This document shows, piece after piece, positions 17,235-25,742 of a stretch of DNA of 64,000 bases. The position numbers were made by a program, and so were the translations under genes. How positions within the stretch are numbered: position 1 is the first letter of the stretch; the number at the start of each line of letters is the position of its first letter. The stretch is from positions 62,001 through 126,000 of the forward strand of contig NZ_MVIH01000004.1 in NCBI RefSeq assembly GCF_002086695.1, given 5' to 3'. The stretch is from Mycolicibacterium rhodesiae. Its GTDB lineage: Bacteria > Actinomycetota > Actinomycetes > Mycobacteriales > Mycobacteriaceae. The notes below the pieces were generated by a model. It saw only the letters and a list, made by a program, of their open reading frames with translations. It made no database searches and had not been told where the DNA came from.

Positions 17235-18365
17235 CTAGGCGATCGACTGGCTGGCGTCACCGCCGACGTCCGGTCGGCGCCGGTCGATCGGGTCGGTGTT
17301 CTGGTGCCGGCAGCTGTTGCCGCCGGCACGCTTGGCGCGGTACATCGCCCAGTCGGCGTTGCCGACCAGCCGGTCGAGGAGCACCTTGTGGTCTCCGTAG
17401 GTGTCGGACAACCGGACCGCGGTGGTGCCGACGCTGGCGGTGACCCCGGCCGGCGACTCCGCGATGGCGGTGCAGATCCGCTGCGCCAGCTCGTTGCAGT
17501 CCGCGCTGGGCAACGCGGCCGCGACCACGAACTCCTCACCTCCGCTGCGGGCGACCACGGCCTCGGCACCGGCAGCCTGCTCGATCGCGCGGGCGACATG
17601 CATCAACGCCTCGTCACCGGCGGCGTGCCCGTAGCGGTCGTTGACCGACTTGAACTTGTCCAGGTCGATCAGGGCCACAGCGAGGTGAGCATCGGCATGA
17701 CGTCCCGACTCGATCAGCCCGCACGTCTGAGTGTGGAAAAGCCGCCGGTTGAGCAGCCCGGTCAGCGGATCACGCTCGGCGCGAAGAAGATCGACGCCAA
17801 GCGCGTTCACCAGAATCTGAATGGCCAGCGGCAGCGCGATGTTGACCTGGATGATCAGCCACCAGTCCACGCCGGCGAGGATCAGCTGCCCGTCGGCGGC
17901 CATCCGGACCGCACCCCAGGTGGCCACGGTGGCCGCGACAAAGAAGTTGTACAGCACCAAAAGGGTGGTGTGAAAGAACGCGATGTAGGCGCCGATCGTC
18001 GCGAATGAGATGCAGCCGACCAGGGAGTGCAGTGGACTCGGATTGGCGACGCAGGCCAACGCCATCGATGCGTTGGTGACGAACACGAACAACACCGACT
18101 CACGCCGGGTCGGCCACTTGACGGTGAACAGCGCTGCGCCGGCCACCCCGCCGGCGATGGCCAGCCACGTCATCGCTCTGGGGACGGTCCCGATCGGCCC
18201 GTCCGGCGAGTTCAGCATGCCCAGCAGGCACGCGACCATCGAGACGGCGAGAAATGCCATCAGCGCACGTGCCGGACCGCGCATACCGCGGTCAGCGAGA
18301 TAGCCGCTCAACCACTCGTAATGAGTGGATTGCTGCCACCAACGCCTGAGCGCATCCCTCACCAT
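17235..18365 (-). CDS. Membrane-bound GGDEF diguanylate cyclase
   Basis: 376 residues. The first ~190 hold about six membrane segments (for example MAFLAVSMVACLLGML and TWLAIAGGVAGAALF) with no named sensor. The C-terminal GGDEF domain (about 195-350) has DPLTGLLNRR, ALIDLDKFKSVND and the active-site variant SGGEEF, which is catalytically competent in the family. No RxxD inhibitory site is visible five residues before it. It is expected to make cyclic di-GMP at the membrane in response to an unknown signal. A GAF-EAL protein lies about 6 kb away (24364). Confidence 0.9.
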   Translation of the reverse strand: MVRDALRRWWQQSTHYEWLSGYLADRGMRGPARALMAFLAVSMVACLLGMLNSPDGPIGTVPRAMTWLAIAGGVAGAALFTVKWPTRRESVLFVFVTNASMALACVANPSPLHSLVGCISFATIGAYIAFFHTTLLVLYNFFVAATVATWGAVRMAADGQLILAGVDWWLIIQVNIALPLAIQILVNALGVDLLRAERDPLTGLLNRRLFHTQTCGLIESGRHADAHLAVALIDLDKFKSVNDRYGHAAGDEALMHVARAIEQAAGAEAVVARSGGEEFVVAAALPSADCNELAQRICTAIAESPAGVTASVGTTAVRLSDTYGDHKVLLDRLVGNADWAMYRAKRAGGNSCRHQNTDPIDRRRPDVGGDASQSIA

Positions 18366-18434
18366 CGAGCGACCCCCACCAGCACCAGGAACTTCGGTCC
18401 AACGATACCGCCGGTTCCGGGACGCTCGTGCCGA

Positions 18435-19118
18435 CTACGTGCCTCTGGTCGCGATTACCCGGTTCGCGATGTCGACCAACCTGGTGTTGGACGTCTGCGA
18501 CAGCTCGCGCAGCATCTCGAATGCGCGCATGGCGTCGACGTTGAACCGTTCCATGATCACGCCCTTGGCCTGCCCGATGACATCGCGGGTGTTCAGCGCC
18601 GATTCGAGTTGCTCACCGTGCCTGCTGGCCAGGATGGCCGACGCGGCGTGGGCGGCCAGCACCGAACCGATCGCCTCGGACTGCCCGTCGAAGGCGTGCG
18701 GCTGCATACCGAACAGATTCAGTGCGCCTGCCGTCGTTTTGCCGGTGTAGAGCTTGAACGACAAACCGCTGCGCACTCCGAGTTCGGTGACCGCGGCGCT
18801 GTACTTCGGCCAGCGCCGCTCGGTGGTGAAGTCGTCGGTGCGCACGATCAGCTCGTCGACGGCGGCCTGGATGCACGGACCTTCCCCGCAGGCCTCCTGC
18901 AGTGCGTCGAGTTGGTAGATCAATTCCGACGTCCCGAACAGTGACTCGAACTTGCCGCCCTTGCCGATCAGCAACACACCGCAGGTGTCGGAGCCGGGAA
19001 TCATCTCCGTTGCCGCGGCGGTCACCCCGGCCAATACCTCGTCGACATTTCGGGGTGCTGCCGTCGCTCTGGCCAACTCCGCCATCCGCAGCGCCAGATC
19101 GTGGTTGGGCACAGACAT
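18435..19118 (-). CDS. GAF-ANTAR domain regulator
   Basis: 227 residues: a GAF sensor (about 15-160, with CGVLLIGKGGKFESLFGTS and ACGEGPCIQAAV) followed by a C-terminal ANTAR domain (about 165-225, containing RDVIGQAKGVIMERFNVDAM and LREL). It is a cytosolic one-component antiterminator that binds RNA hairpins when its GAF domain senses a ligand or redox cue. Such proteins are numerous in mycobacteria. A perfect hairpin lies in the 227-base gap upstream (19213-19242). Confidence 0.9.
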   Translation of the reverse strand: MSVPNHDLALRMAELARATAAPRNVDEVLAGVTAAATEMIPGSDTCGVLLIGKGGKFESLFGTSELIYQLDALQEACGEGPCIQAAVDELIVRTDDFTTERRWPKYSAAVTELGVRSGLSFKLYTGKTTAGALNLFGMQPHAFDGQSEAIGSVLAAHAASAILASRHGEQLESALNTRDVIGQAKGVIMERFNVDAMRAFEMLRELSQTSNTRLVDIANRVIATRGT

Positions 19119-19212
19119 GGTGCCAAGTCTTCCTCACGGTTGCCGGATTGACGAACGCGGCTGGCCAATCGAGACGTTTGCGGATTTTCTACCTGGGCAT
19201 GCTGCGCGGCAA

Positions 19213-19242
19213 GCGAGCGTGGTGGTCGACACCCACGCTCGC
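19213..19242. other. Perfect 10-bp inverted repeat between divergent genes
   Basis: GCGAGCGTGG at 19213-19222 and CCACGCTCGC at 19233-19242 form a 10-bp stem with a 10-base loop. It lies in the gap between the GAF-ANTAR gene and the thiolase, both transcribed away from it, so it is not an ordinary terminator. It may be an operator or a leader hairpin. No other signal is clear in this gap. Confidence 0.4.
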
Positions 19243-19345
19243 GAGGTCCTGTCGGTTCAGACCGTGAGCCGACGGGGCCGCCCCTAACTCGTGCGCTCTG
19301 CCCAATCCGGCCCGGCACTCTCTTAGCTGTAGTAATTTCGGCGCT

Positions 19346-20575
19346 GTGGCGAGCAATGTCTGGATTCTTGGCGGCTATCAGACCGACTTCGCCCGCAACC
19401 TCACCCGCGAGAGCCGCGATTTCGCCGACCTCACCACCGAGGTCGTCGACCTGACGCTGCGCGAGGCGATGATCGACGCCGCCGACATCGACGTCGTGCA
19501 CGTCGCCAACGCGTTCGGTGAGATGTTCGCCCGCCAGGGTCACCTCGGCGCGATGCCCGCCACCGTTCACGAGGGTCTGTGGGACACCCCCGCGACCCGG
19601 CACGAGGCGGCGTGCGCCTCCGGCAGCGTGGCCGCGCTGGCGGCGATGGCCGATCTGCGGGCGGGCAACTACCGCACCGCGCTGGTAGTCGGCGTGGAGC
19701 TGGAGAAGACGGTGCCCGGCGACACCGCGGCCGCCCACCTCGGCGCCGCGGCATGGATCGGCCACGAGGGTGCCGACGCCACCTACCTGTGGCCGTCGAT
19801 GTTCTCCAAGGTCGCCGACGAGTACGACCGTCGCTTCGGGCTCGACGACGCGCACTTGCACGCGATCGCGGCGCTGAATTTCGCCAACGCCAAACGCAAC
19901 CCCAACGCCCAGACTCGCGACTGGGCCGTCCCCCATCTGGCCACCCAGGGCAGCGACGACGCGGTCAACCCACCCACCGAGGGCCGGATCCGCCGCTATG
20001 ACTGCAGCCAGATGACGGATGGCGGCGCGGGCGTCGTCCTGGTCAACGACGACTTCCTGCGTGATCACCCGGGCGTGCGCCCGATCGGGCTGATCGAGGG
20101 CTGGGGCCACCGCACCGTCGGTTTGGGATTGCAGCAGAAACTCGACCGTGACGCGGCCAATCCCTATGTGCTGCCGCACGTCCGGGCTGCCGTGTACGAC
20201 GCGTTCGGCCGGGCCGGCGTCGGTCTCGACGATCTCGACGGCATCGAGGTGCACGACTGCTTCACCCCGAGCGAGTATCTGGCGATCGACCACATCGGCC
20301 TGACCGGACCGGGCGAGTCGTGGAAGGCGATCGAGAACGGGGAGATCGAGATCGGCGGGCGACTCCCGATCAACCCCAGCGGGGGCCTGATCGGTGGCGG
20401 CCACCCGGTGGGTGCGTCCGGCATCCGGATGATGCTCGACGCCGCCAAACAGGTCAGCGATCTCGCCGGCGGCTACCAGGTCGACGGCGCGCGCCGCTTC
20501 GGCACGCTCAATTTCGGCGGAAGCACGGCAACCACAGTCAGTTTCGTGATCAGATCGGCAGACGATGGACACTGA
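19346..20575 (+). CDS. Thiolase-family acetyl-CoA acetyltransferase
   Basis: 409 residues of the SCP-x/thiolase type. The acylated cysteine is C90 in HEAACASGS, the second catalytic region is VHDCFTPSEY, and the C-terminal GGGHPVGASG motif is intact. It should cleave or form 3-ketoacyl-CoA. The GTG start is at 19346. Its 3' end overlaps the carotenoid oxygenase start by 11 bases, so the two are an operon, suggesting a pathway that cleaves a conjugated substrate and then removes acetyl-CoA. Substrate unknown. Confidence 0.88.
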   Translation: MASNVWILGGYQTDFARNLTRESRDFADLTTEVVDLTLREAMIDAADIDVVHVANAFGEMFARQGHLGAMPATVHEGLWDTPATRHEAACASGSVAALAAMADLRAGNYRTALVVGVELEKTVPGDTAAAHLGAAAWIGHEGADATYLWPSMFSKVADEYDRRFGLDDAHLHAIAALNFANAKRNPNAQTRDWAVPHLATQGSDDAVNPPTEGRIRRYDCSQMTDGGAGVVLVNDDFLRDHPGVRPIGLIEGWGHRTVGLGLQQKLDRDAANPYVLPHVRAAVYDAFGRAGVGLDDLDGIEVHDCFTPSEYLAIDHIGLTGPGESWKAIENGEIEIGGRLPINPSGGLIGGGHPVGASGIRMMLDAAKQVSDLAGGYQVDGARRFGTLNFGGSTATTVSFVIRSADDGH

Positions 20576-22082
20576 GATCGTCGGCAAATTCCTGTCGACG
20601 CTACCCGAGGACGACGACCACCCCTATCGCACCGGCCCGTGGCGGCCGCAGACCACGGAGTGGCGCGATGACGACCTCACCGTCGTCGACGGGGAACTCC
20701 CCACCGACCTCGACGGGGTGTACCTGCGCAACACCGAGAACCCACTGCACCCGGCACTGAAGGCGTATCACCCCTTCGACGGTGACGGCATGCTGCACAT
20801 CGTCGGCTTCCGGGACGGAAAAGCGTTCTACCGCAACCGTTTCGTCCGCACCGACGGATTCGAGGCGGAGAACGCCGCAGGCGGTCCGCTGTGGCCGGGC
20901 CTGGCCGAACCGCTGTCGCTGGCGAAGGTCGACTACGGCTGGGGCGCACGCACCCTGATGAAGGACGCCTCCAGCACCGACGTCGTGGTGCACCGCGGCA
21001 CCGCGCTGACGAGCTTCTATCAGTGCGGCGACCTGTACCGCGTCGACCCGTACTCGGCGGAGACGCTCGGCAAGGAGACCTGGGGCGGCGGATTCCCGGG
21101 CGACTGGGGCGTCTCCGCCCACCCGAAGGTCGACGACCGCACCGGGGAGATGCTGTTCTTCAACTACTCCAAGAACGCGCCCTACATGCACTACGGCGTG
21201 GTGGACGCCAACAACGACCTGGTGCACTACACCGACGTGCCGCTACCCGGGCCCCGGCTGCCGCACGACATGGCGCTCACCCGAAACTATGTGATCCTCA
21301 ACGACTTCCCGCTGTTCTGGGATCCCGAACTGTTGCAGCGCGACGTGCACATGGCGCGGTTCCACCGCGACATACCGTCGCGGTTCGCAGTGCTGCCTCG
21401 ACGCGGAACCAGCAGTGACATCCAATGGTTCGAAGCCGACCCGACATTCGTTCTGCACTTCGTCAACGCCTACGAAGACGGCGACGAGATCGTGCTGGAC
21501 GGGTTCTTCCAGGGCGATCCCGAGCCGACCGACAACGGCACCGGCACCAAGTGGCAGCGGGCGTTCCGGTTCCTCGCGCTGGACCGCATGCAGGCCCGGC
21601 TGCACCGCTGGCGGCTCAACCTCGTCACCGGCGGACTCACCGAAGAACCGCTGTCGGACAGCATCACCGAGTTCGGCATGATCAATACCGGCCACCTCGG
21701 TGAGCCGTACCGCTACACCTGGGCGGCCAGCGGCAAGCCGGGCTGGTTCCTGTTCGACGGCCTGGTCCGTCACGACGTGCGAACCGGCGACGAGGAGCGC
21801 TACTCCTTCGGTGACGGGGTCTACGGCAGCGAGACCGCGATGGCACCCCGGGTCGGCAGCCGGGCCGAGGACGACGGCTACCTTGTCACCCTGACCACCG
21901 ACATGACCGAAGACGCCTCGTTCTGCCTGGTGTTCGACGCGGCTCGGCTGGCAGACGGTCCGGTGTGCAAACTCAAGCTGCCCGAACGGATCTCGAGTGG
22001 CACCCATTCCACCTGGGTGGCCGGCTCCGCGTTGCGCCGGTGGCAGACCGCCGACTCGGCCGCCGACGCGATCGGTCTGTAG
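20565..22082 (+). CDS. Carotenoid cleavage oxygenase family protein
   Basis: 505 residues of the RPE65/carotenoid oxygenase family, a seven-bladed propeller with a non-haem Fe(II). The four iron ligands are likely the His in SAHPKVDDR, LPHDMALT, LHFVNAYED and GTHSTW. YHPFDGDGMLH is the conserved N-terminal motif. Members cleave double bonds of carotenoids, apocarotenoids or lignostilbenes with O2. The ATG lies within the thiolase end, and the stop overlaps the regulator GTG, so all three are translationally linked. Substrate unassigned. Confidence 0.9.
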   Translation: MDTEIVGKFLSTLPEDDDHPYRTGPWRPQTTEWRDDDLTVVDGELPTDLDGVYLRNTENPLHPALKAYHPFDGDGMLHIVGFRDGKAFYRNRFVRTDGFEAENAAGGPLWPGLAEPLSLAKVDYGWGARTLMKDASSTDVVVHRGTALTSFYQCGDLYRVDPYSAETLGKETWGGGFPGDWGVSAHPKVDDRTGEMLFFNYSKNAPYMHYGVVDANNDLVHYTDVPLPGPRLPHDMALTRNYVILNDFPLFWDPELLQRDVHMARFHRDIPSRFAVLPRRGTSSDIQWFEADPTFVLHFVNAYEDGDEIVLDGFFQGDPEPTDNGTGTKWQRAFRFLALDRMQARLHRWRLNLVTGGLTEEPLSDSITEFGMINTGHLGEPYRYTWAASGKPGWFLFDGLVRHDVRTGDEERYSFGDGVYGSETAMAPRVGSRAEDDGYLVTLTTDMTEDASFCLVFDAARLADGPVCKLKLPERISSGTHSTWVAGSALRRWQTADSAADAIGL

Positions 22083-23038
22083 TGGCCGAAGTGCACCCCG
22101 CCGAGACGCCCACCGTCTTGGCGCCCGACAGTTCCAATGCGATCGGGCGGATGCTCGGGCTGCTCGGCGACGAGTGGAACCTGTTGATCATCCAGCAGGC
22201 GTTGCTCGGCGCCAGCCGCTACAGCCAATTCATGTCGCGGCTGCCGATCTCGAACTCGGTGCTGACCAACCGGCTGCGCACCCTGGTCGGCGACGGTCTG
22301 CTGACCCGCAAGGTGCATGCCTCGACCCGCGCGCGCACCGAGTACCTGATCACCAGCCGTGGCCGGTCACTGTGGCCTGCGATGCTGGCGATCTGGGAGT
22401 GGGAACGCAACTGGGTCACCGAACATCGGGAGACGTTGCCTGACATGCGCCACATCGCGTGCGGCTCGCATTTCGCACCGTTGTTGCGCTGCAACACCTG
22501 TCATGCCGTCGTCACCGGATCCGAGGTCGAGCTGACCCTGGGGCCGAGTGGCGACTGGGCCCGGTCGGCGCCGGCCGCCTCGACCCGACGCCGCTCGGAA
22601 TCGGACACCAGCGCGCGCCAGGCCGGGTTGTTTCCCGAGACGATGAGCGTATTCGGTAATCGTTGGGCGGCGGCGCTTTTGGTGGCAGCGTTCCTCGGCA
22701 CCACCCGCTTCACCGATTTCCAGACTCAGCTCGGGGCGCCGCCCAGCTTGCTGGCCGAACGTCTCCAGACGTTCTGCACTCTTGGCGTGTTCACCACGTC
22801 GCCCGCGGAGCGGTCCGGTCCGGAGCGGGCCGCATACCTGCTGACAGACAAGGGCCGGGCGTTCTTCCCGGTGTTGACCGCGGCACTGCAGTGGGCGCAG
22901 TGGTGGTTCCAGGCGCCTGAAGGTCCTGCCGTGGTGATGACCCACCACGATTGCGGAGCCGGGTTCACCGGCGAGCTGGCCTGCGACCGGTGCACCGAAC
23001 GGCTCACCGGCGCCGAGGTCAGCACCGTCGCTATTTAG
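22082..23038 (+). CDS. Tandem HxlR-type regulator with repeated Zn-ribbon-like motifs
   Basis: 318 residues from GTG 22082, which overlaps the carotenoid oxygenase stop. Two HxlR winged helices are present: the first (about 15-110) has LLGDEWNLLIIQQALLGASR and SVLTNRLRTLVGDGLL; the second (about 180-280) has VFGNRWAAALLVAAFLGTTR and LLAERLQTF. Each is followed by H-x2-C-x9-C-x2-C (HIAC...CNTC and HHDC...CDRC), which could bind Zn. HxlR proteins normally have one domain and dimerise, so this is an internal duplication acting as a pseudo-dimer. It probably controls the thiolase/oxygenase operon. Confidence 0.85.
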   Translation: MAEVHPAETPTVLAPDSSNAIGRMLGLLGDEWNLLIIQQALLGASRYSQFMSRLPISNSVLTNRLRTLVGDGLLTRKVHASTRARTEYLITSRGRSLWPAMLAIWEWERNWVTEHRETLPDMRHIACGSHFAPLLRCNTCHAVVTGSEVELTLGPSGDWARSAPAASTRRRSESDTSARQAGLFPETMSVFGNRWAAALLVAAFLGTTRFTDFQTQLGAPPSLLAERLQTFCTLGVFTTSPAERSGPERAAYLLTDKGRAFFPVLTAALQWAQWWFQAPEGPAVVMTHHDCGAGFTGELACDRCTERLTGAEVSTVAI

Positions 23039-23645
23039 CCGGGACGATCTGGAATCCCTTGAGGATCGTCGCCGAATCGGCTGCGTACGTGGGGTTGTCG
23101 GGCTTGATCGTCTGCACCGTCAGTGTGCTCACCCAGTTCACGTCACCGTCGGTGAAGACCACCGCCAGAGAGGTCGCGCTGCGGGCCGGGATCTTGCCCA
23201 TCGCCGGGGCGGTGTAGGACGTGGACTGGGCCGTCGACCCGCAGACCGTCGCAGAACTGTTCTTCAGATCCGTCACCTTCAACCGCGCCACCAGCTGTTT
23301 GTTCTGAATGTCGAGGATCTGCTGGGCGTTGCCTTCCTTGGCGGCCACCTTCTGCAGGGTGACGACCGCGTTGGGTGTGAAGCCCTCCTCGGCCAGTGCC
23401 GGGTTGCGAATCGCGAAGCGGATGGACTCGGAGTCCAGCTTGTCGGTGCGTTCCCAGCCCGGTGGCTGCGGCAGCCGAAGCCTCGGTTCCTGGTCGGTTC
23501 GTGTAGGGACGTCCACGAGCGGCGCCGACACCTCGTCGCATTTGGCCGCGACCGGCTTATTGTCGTCGGAACAACCCGTGATCGCCACTGCCAGTGCGGC
23601 CGCCAACACGGCCGACACGATTCCCGTCCGCTTGCGCAAAGTCAT
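23031..23645 (-). CDS. LpqN/LpqT-like lipoprotein
   Basis: 204 residues from ATG 23645. The signal sequence (MTLRKRTGIVSAVLAAALAV) ends in the lipobox AITGC, so it is lipidated on the cysteine at about residue 24 and anchored outside the membrane. The body, with RLPQPPGWERTDKLDSESIRF and VTLQKVAA, resembles the mycobacterial LpqN/LpqT family, for which cell-envelope partnerships are reported. An upstream in-frame start at 23720 would bury the signal peptide. It is convergent with the HxlR gene (8-base overlap). Confidence 0.78.
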   Translation of the reverse strand: MTLRKRTGIVSAVLAAALAVAITGCSDDNKPVAAKCDEVSAPLVDVPTRTDQEPRLRLPQPPGWERTDKLDSESIRFAIRNPALAEEGFTPNAVVTLQKVAAKEGNAQQILDIQNKQLVARLKVTDLKNSSATVCGSTAQSTSYTAPAMGKIPARSATSLAVVFTDGDVNWVSTLTVQTIKPDNPTYAADSATILKGFQIVPAK

Positions 23646-23703
23646 CCCTTCGAAAAGCCCGGCCCAGCCTACCGGTGGCGAGAGAAAAACCGGTCGAAAA
23701 GTA

Positions 23704-23730
23704 TTAGCACTCGCCACCATCGAGTGCTAA
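23704..23730. promoter_or_regulatory. CIRCE element (HrcA operator) upstream of hsp20
   Basis: TTAGCACTC at 23704-23712, a nine-base spacer, and GAGTGCTAA at 23722-23730 form the exact CIRCE inverted repeat bound by the heat-shock repressor HrcA. It lies 71 bases before the hsp20 start and 58 bases from the divergent lipoprotein start. HrcA control of the small heat-shock gene acr2 is known in M. tuberculosis. No HAIR (HspR) box was found nearby. Confidence 0.93.
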
Positions 23731-23801
23731 TCTGGCCGTGCACAGTAAAGCTGCCCGCCAGGGTGGTGGGCTTGCGTTCAGCGATGCAGGAGGTGAGTAC
23801 T

Positions 23802-24251
23802 GTGCTCCGCTTCGATCCGTTCAATGAAATTGAAGCCATGACCCGGGGACTGCTGACCAGCCAAACCGGAACCGATCGCAGCCCCCGATTCATGCCGATG
23901 GACCTCTACAAGGTCGAGGACCACTATGTGCTGACCGCCGATCTTCCCGGTGTGGATCCCGGTTCGATCGACGTCAACGTCGACAACGGCACCCTCACGC
24001 TGACAGCACACCGCTCGGCCCGTTCCGAGGACTCCGTGCAGTGGCTGACCAGCGAGAGGTTCTTCGGCACCTACCGTCGCCAGCTGGCACTCGGCGAAGG
24101 TATCGACACCGCCAAGATCTCGGCCACCTACGAGAACGGCGTGCTGACGGTGACGATCCCGCTGGCCGAGCGGGCCAAGCCACGCCGCATCGAGGTCACC
24201 CGGTCCGGCGAAAGCAAGCCGATCGAGCCGACCACCATCGAAGCAGGCTGA
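23802..24251 (+). CDS. Hsp20/alpha-crystallin small heat-shock protein
   Basis: 149 residues. The start GTG 23802 follows a textbook AGGAGGTGAG site at 23788-23797; the longer frame from 23724 overlaps the CIRCE box and is rejected. The alpha-crystallin domain (about 35-130) has FMPMDLYKVEDHYVLTADLP, the ERFFGTYRRQLALGE segment, and the closing motif ENGVLTVTIPLAE. It is an ATP-independent holdase that keeps unfolding proteins soluble. Control by HrcA is indicated by the upstream CIRCE, as for Acr2. A strong hairpin terminator follows. Confidence 0.93.
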   Translation: MLRFDPFNEIEAMTRGLLTSQTGTDRSPRFMPMDLYKVEDHYVLTADLPGVDPGSIDVNVDNGTLTLTAHRSARSEDSVQWLTSERFFGTYRRQLALGEGIDTAKISATYENGVLTVTIPLAERAKPRRIEVTRSGESKPIEPTTIEAG

Positions 24252-24274
24252 GGCCCAACTGATTCCGTGACGTT

Positions 24275-24310
24275 CCGTGCTCAGCCGCCATCTTCGGCGG
24301 CTGAGCACGG
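24275..24310 (+). terminator. Hairpin terminator of hsp20
   Basis: Perfect 15-bp arms CCGTGCTCAGCCGCC (24275-24289) and GGCGGCTGAGCACGG (24296-24310) with a six-base loop, 23 bases after the hsp20 stop. No T-run follows, as is common for mycobacterial terminators. Confidence 0.85.
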
Positions 24311-24330
24311 ATACGTCGTGGCCTCATGGT

Positions 24331-24353
24331 CGGCAGGCGCGGATCGCCTGCCG
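24331..24353 (-). terminator. Hairpin terminator of the GAF-EAL gene
   Basis: Arms CGGCAGGCG (24331-24339) and CGCCTGCCG (24345-24353) with a five-base loop, ten bases beyond the minus-strand stop at 24364. With the hsp20 hairpin it forms a back-to-back pair between convergent genes. Confidence 0.65.
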
Positions 24354-24363
24354 CACACCATGT

Positions 24364-25713
24364 TCAGCCGGCGAGGTCGACGACATCGGACGGTCTGCCG
24401 AGGTGGAAACCCTGGCCGTATTCGATGCCGAGACCGATCAGCGTCTTCAGCTGGCTGGATGTCTCGACGGCCTCGGCCACCGTCTTCGCCCGCAGCTCGG
24501 AGGCGAGTGACTTCAGTGCGGTCGCCATCGCCCGCTTGACCGGGTCGTCGTCGATACCGGCGATCAACTCGCCGTCGATCTTGATGATGTCGGGACGTAG
24601 CCGCAGCAGCTGGGTGAAGTTGGCGTAACCGGCGCCGGCGTCGTCGACTGCGATCGATACGCCGCGATCCCGCAACGGTTTCAAACCGGGGCCCAGATCA
24701 GTGGGAAACGGCTCGTGCTCGGTGATTTCGACGATCAGCGCCCGGTCCTGGGCAGCGAGCGCGTCGTGAATCGCGGGCTCGAGCGCCGCGCTCGGACTCA
24801 GGTTGACGGCCACCGGGCGGTCACCGGGGATCGGGTGCGCCGCCCGCAAGATGGTGCACAGCGCGGCATATTCCAGGTCGACGCCGCGGCCGAGCCGCCG
24901 GGCAGCAGTGAACCAGTGCATCGGGGTCACATCCGATGACTCGGGAAACCTCATCAGTCCCTCGTAACCGGCGATGGTGCCGTCTTCCAGACGGACGATG
25001 GGCTGGAAAACCGCCCTGAGCGCGTCCGGCTGCGCGAGCAACACATCGAGTCGTTCTTGCAGCCCCTCGGTCTCCACCGCTTCGGGGACCATGACCGAGG
25101 CGACGAAACGCGCCGTGAGTGCGCGTTGTCCTCGCTCGTCGCCGTCGGTCATCACCTGGGTCAACAGCGCCGACAGTTGCAACTGGGCGCCGACCAGCGC
25201 CGAGACGAACTCGCTGATGGCCAGGAGCGCGTCGACATCGGAGTCAGAGAACGCGCCGACGCTGGTGGCCGCCAGCAGAAGCGAACCGATCGGGTCGCCG
25301 TTGTACGTCAGCGGAATCACCGCCCACGACCGGGTGCCCCACTGCTTGTTGATCGCGCGGACACGTGCCGTCAGACGTTCGTCGATCAGCGCATCGTGGA
25401 TCAACATTGGGCGGTTCTCCCGGGCTGCGAGGCCCTGGAAACTGTTGTCCCTGGGCACAACGAAACCCGTGGTCGCCGCGATCACGCCGTGCGCGGACAC
25501 CGTCACGTACGCGTTATCGGGGCCGCGAAGCAGCGTGACGGCCGCCCCGTCGGCGGCATGCATGAACGCGCACACCTGTTCAGCGACGCGACCGACCAAC
25601 GACACCGGGTCCATCGAGGCCGTCAGTGCCCGAACCAGCCGCTCCACAGCACCCCCATCTCCGCGCCACGACAGGACCGTGGCGCCGTGAGGCGTATCTC
25701 TCACTCCACGCAC
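24364..25713 (-). CDS. GAF-EAL cyclic-di-GMP phosphodiesterase-like protein
   Basis: About 449 residues from GTG 25713; GTG 25704 is an alternative. The much longer open frame upstream only mirrors the GNAT gene. A GAF sensor lies at about 15-165 and an EAL domain at about 205-445. EAL features: the signature is EGLMR rather than EALLR but keeps the Glu, followed by VNLSP, EITEHE, VDDAGAGYANFT (usually DDFGTG), IIKIDGELI and AEAVE. Most metal and water ligands are present, so activity is likely but the DFG-to-DAG change leaves doubt. There is no GGDEF domain, so it would only degrade or sense c-di-GMP. Confidence 0.82.
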   Translation of the reverse strand: MRGVRDTPHGATVLSWRGDGGAVERLVRALTASMDPVSLVGRVAEQVCAFMHAADGAAVTLLRGPDNAYVTVSAHGVIAATTGFVVPRDNSFQGLAARENRPMLIHDALIDERLTARVRAINKQWGTRSWAVIPLTYNGDPIGSLLLAATSVGAFSDSDVDALLAISEFVSALVGAQLQLSALLTQVMTDGDERGQRALTARFVASVMVPEAVETEGLQERLDVLLAQPDALRAVFQPIVRLEDGTIAGYEGLMRFPESSDVTPMHWFTAARRLGRGVDLEYAALCTILRAAHPIPGDRPVAVNLSPSAALEPAIHDALAAQDRALIVEITEHEPFPTDLGPGLKPLRDRGVSIAVDDAGAGYANFTQLLRLRPDIIKIDGELIAGIDDDPVKRAMATALKSLASELRAKTVAEAVETSSQLKTLIGLGIEYGQGFHLGRPSDVVDLAG

Positions 25714-25742
25714 GACAGTACTGGTTGAGGCGGTGGCAACCG

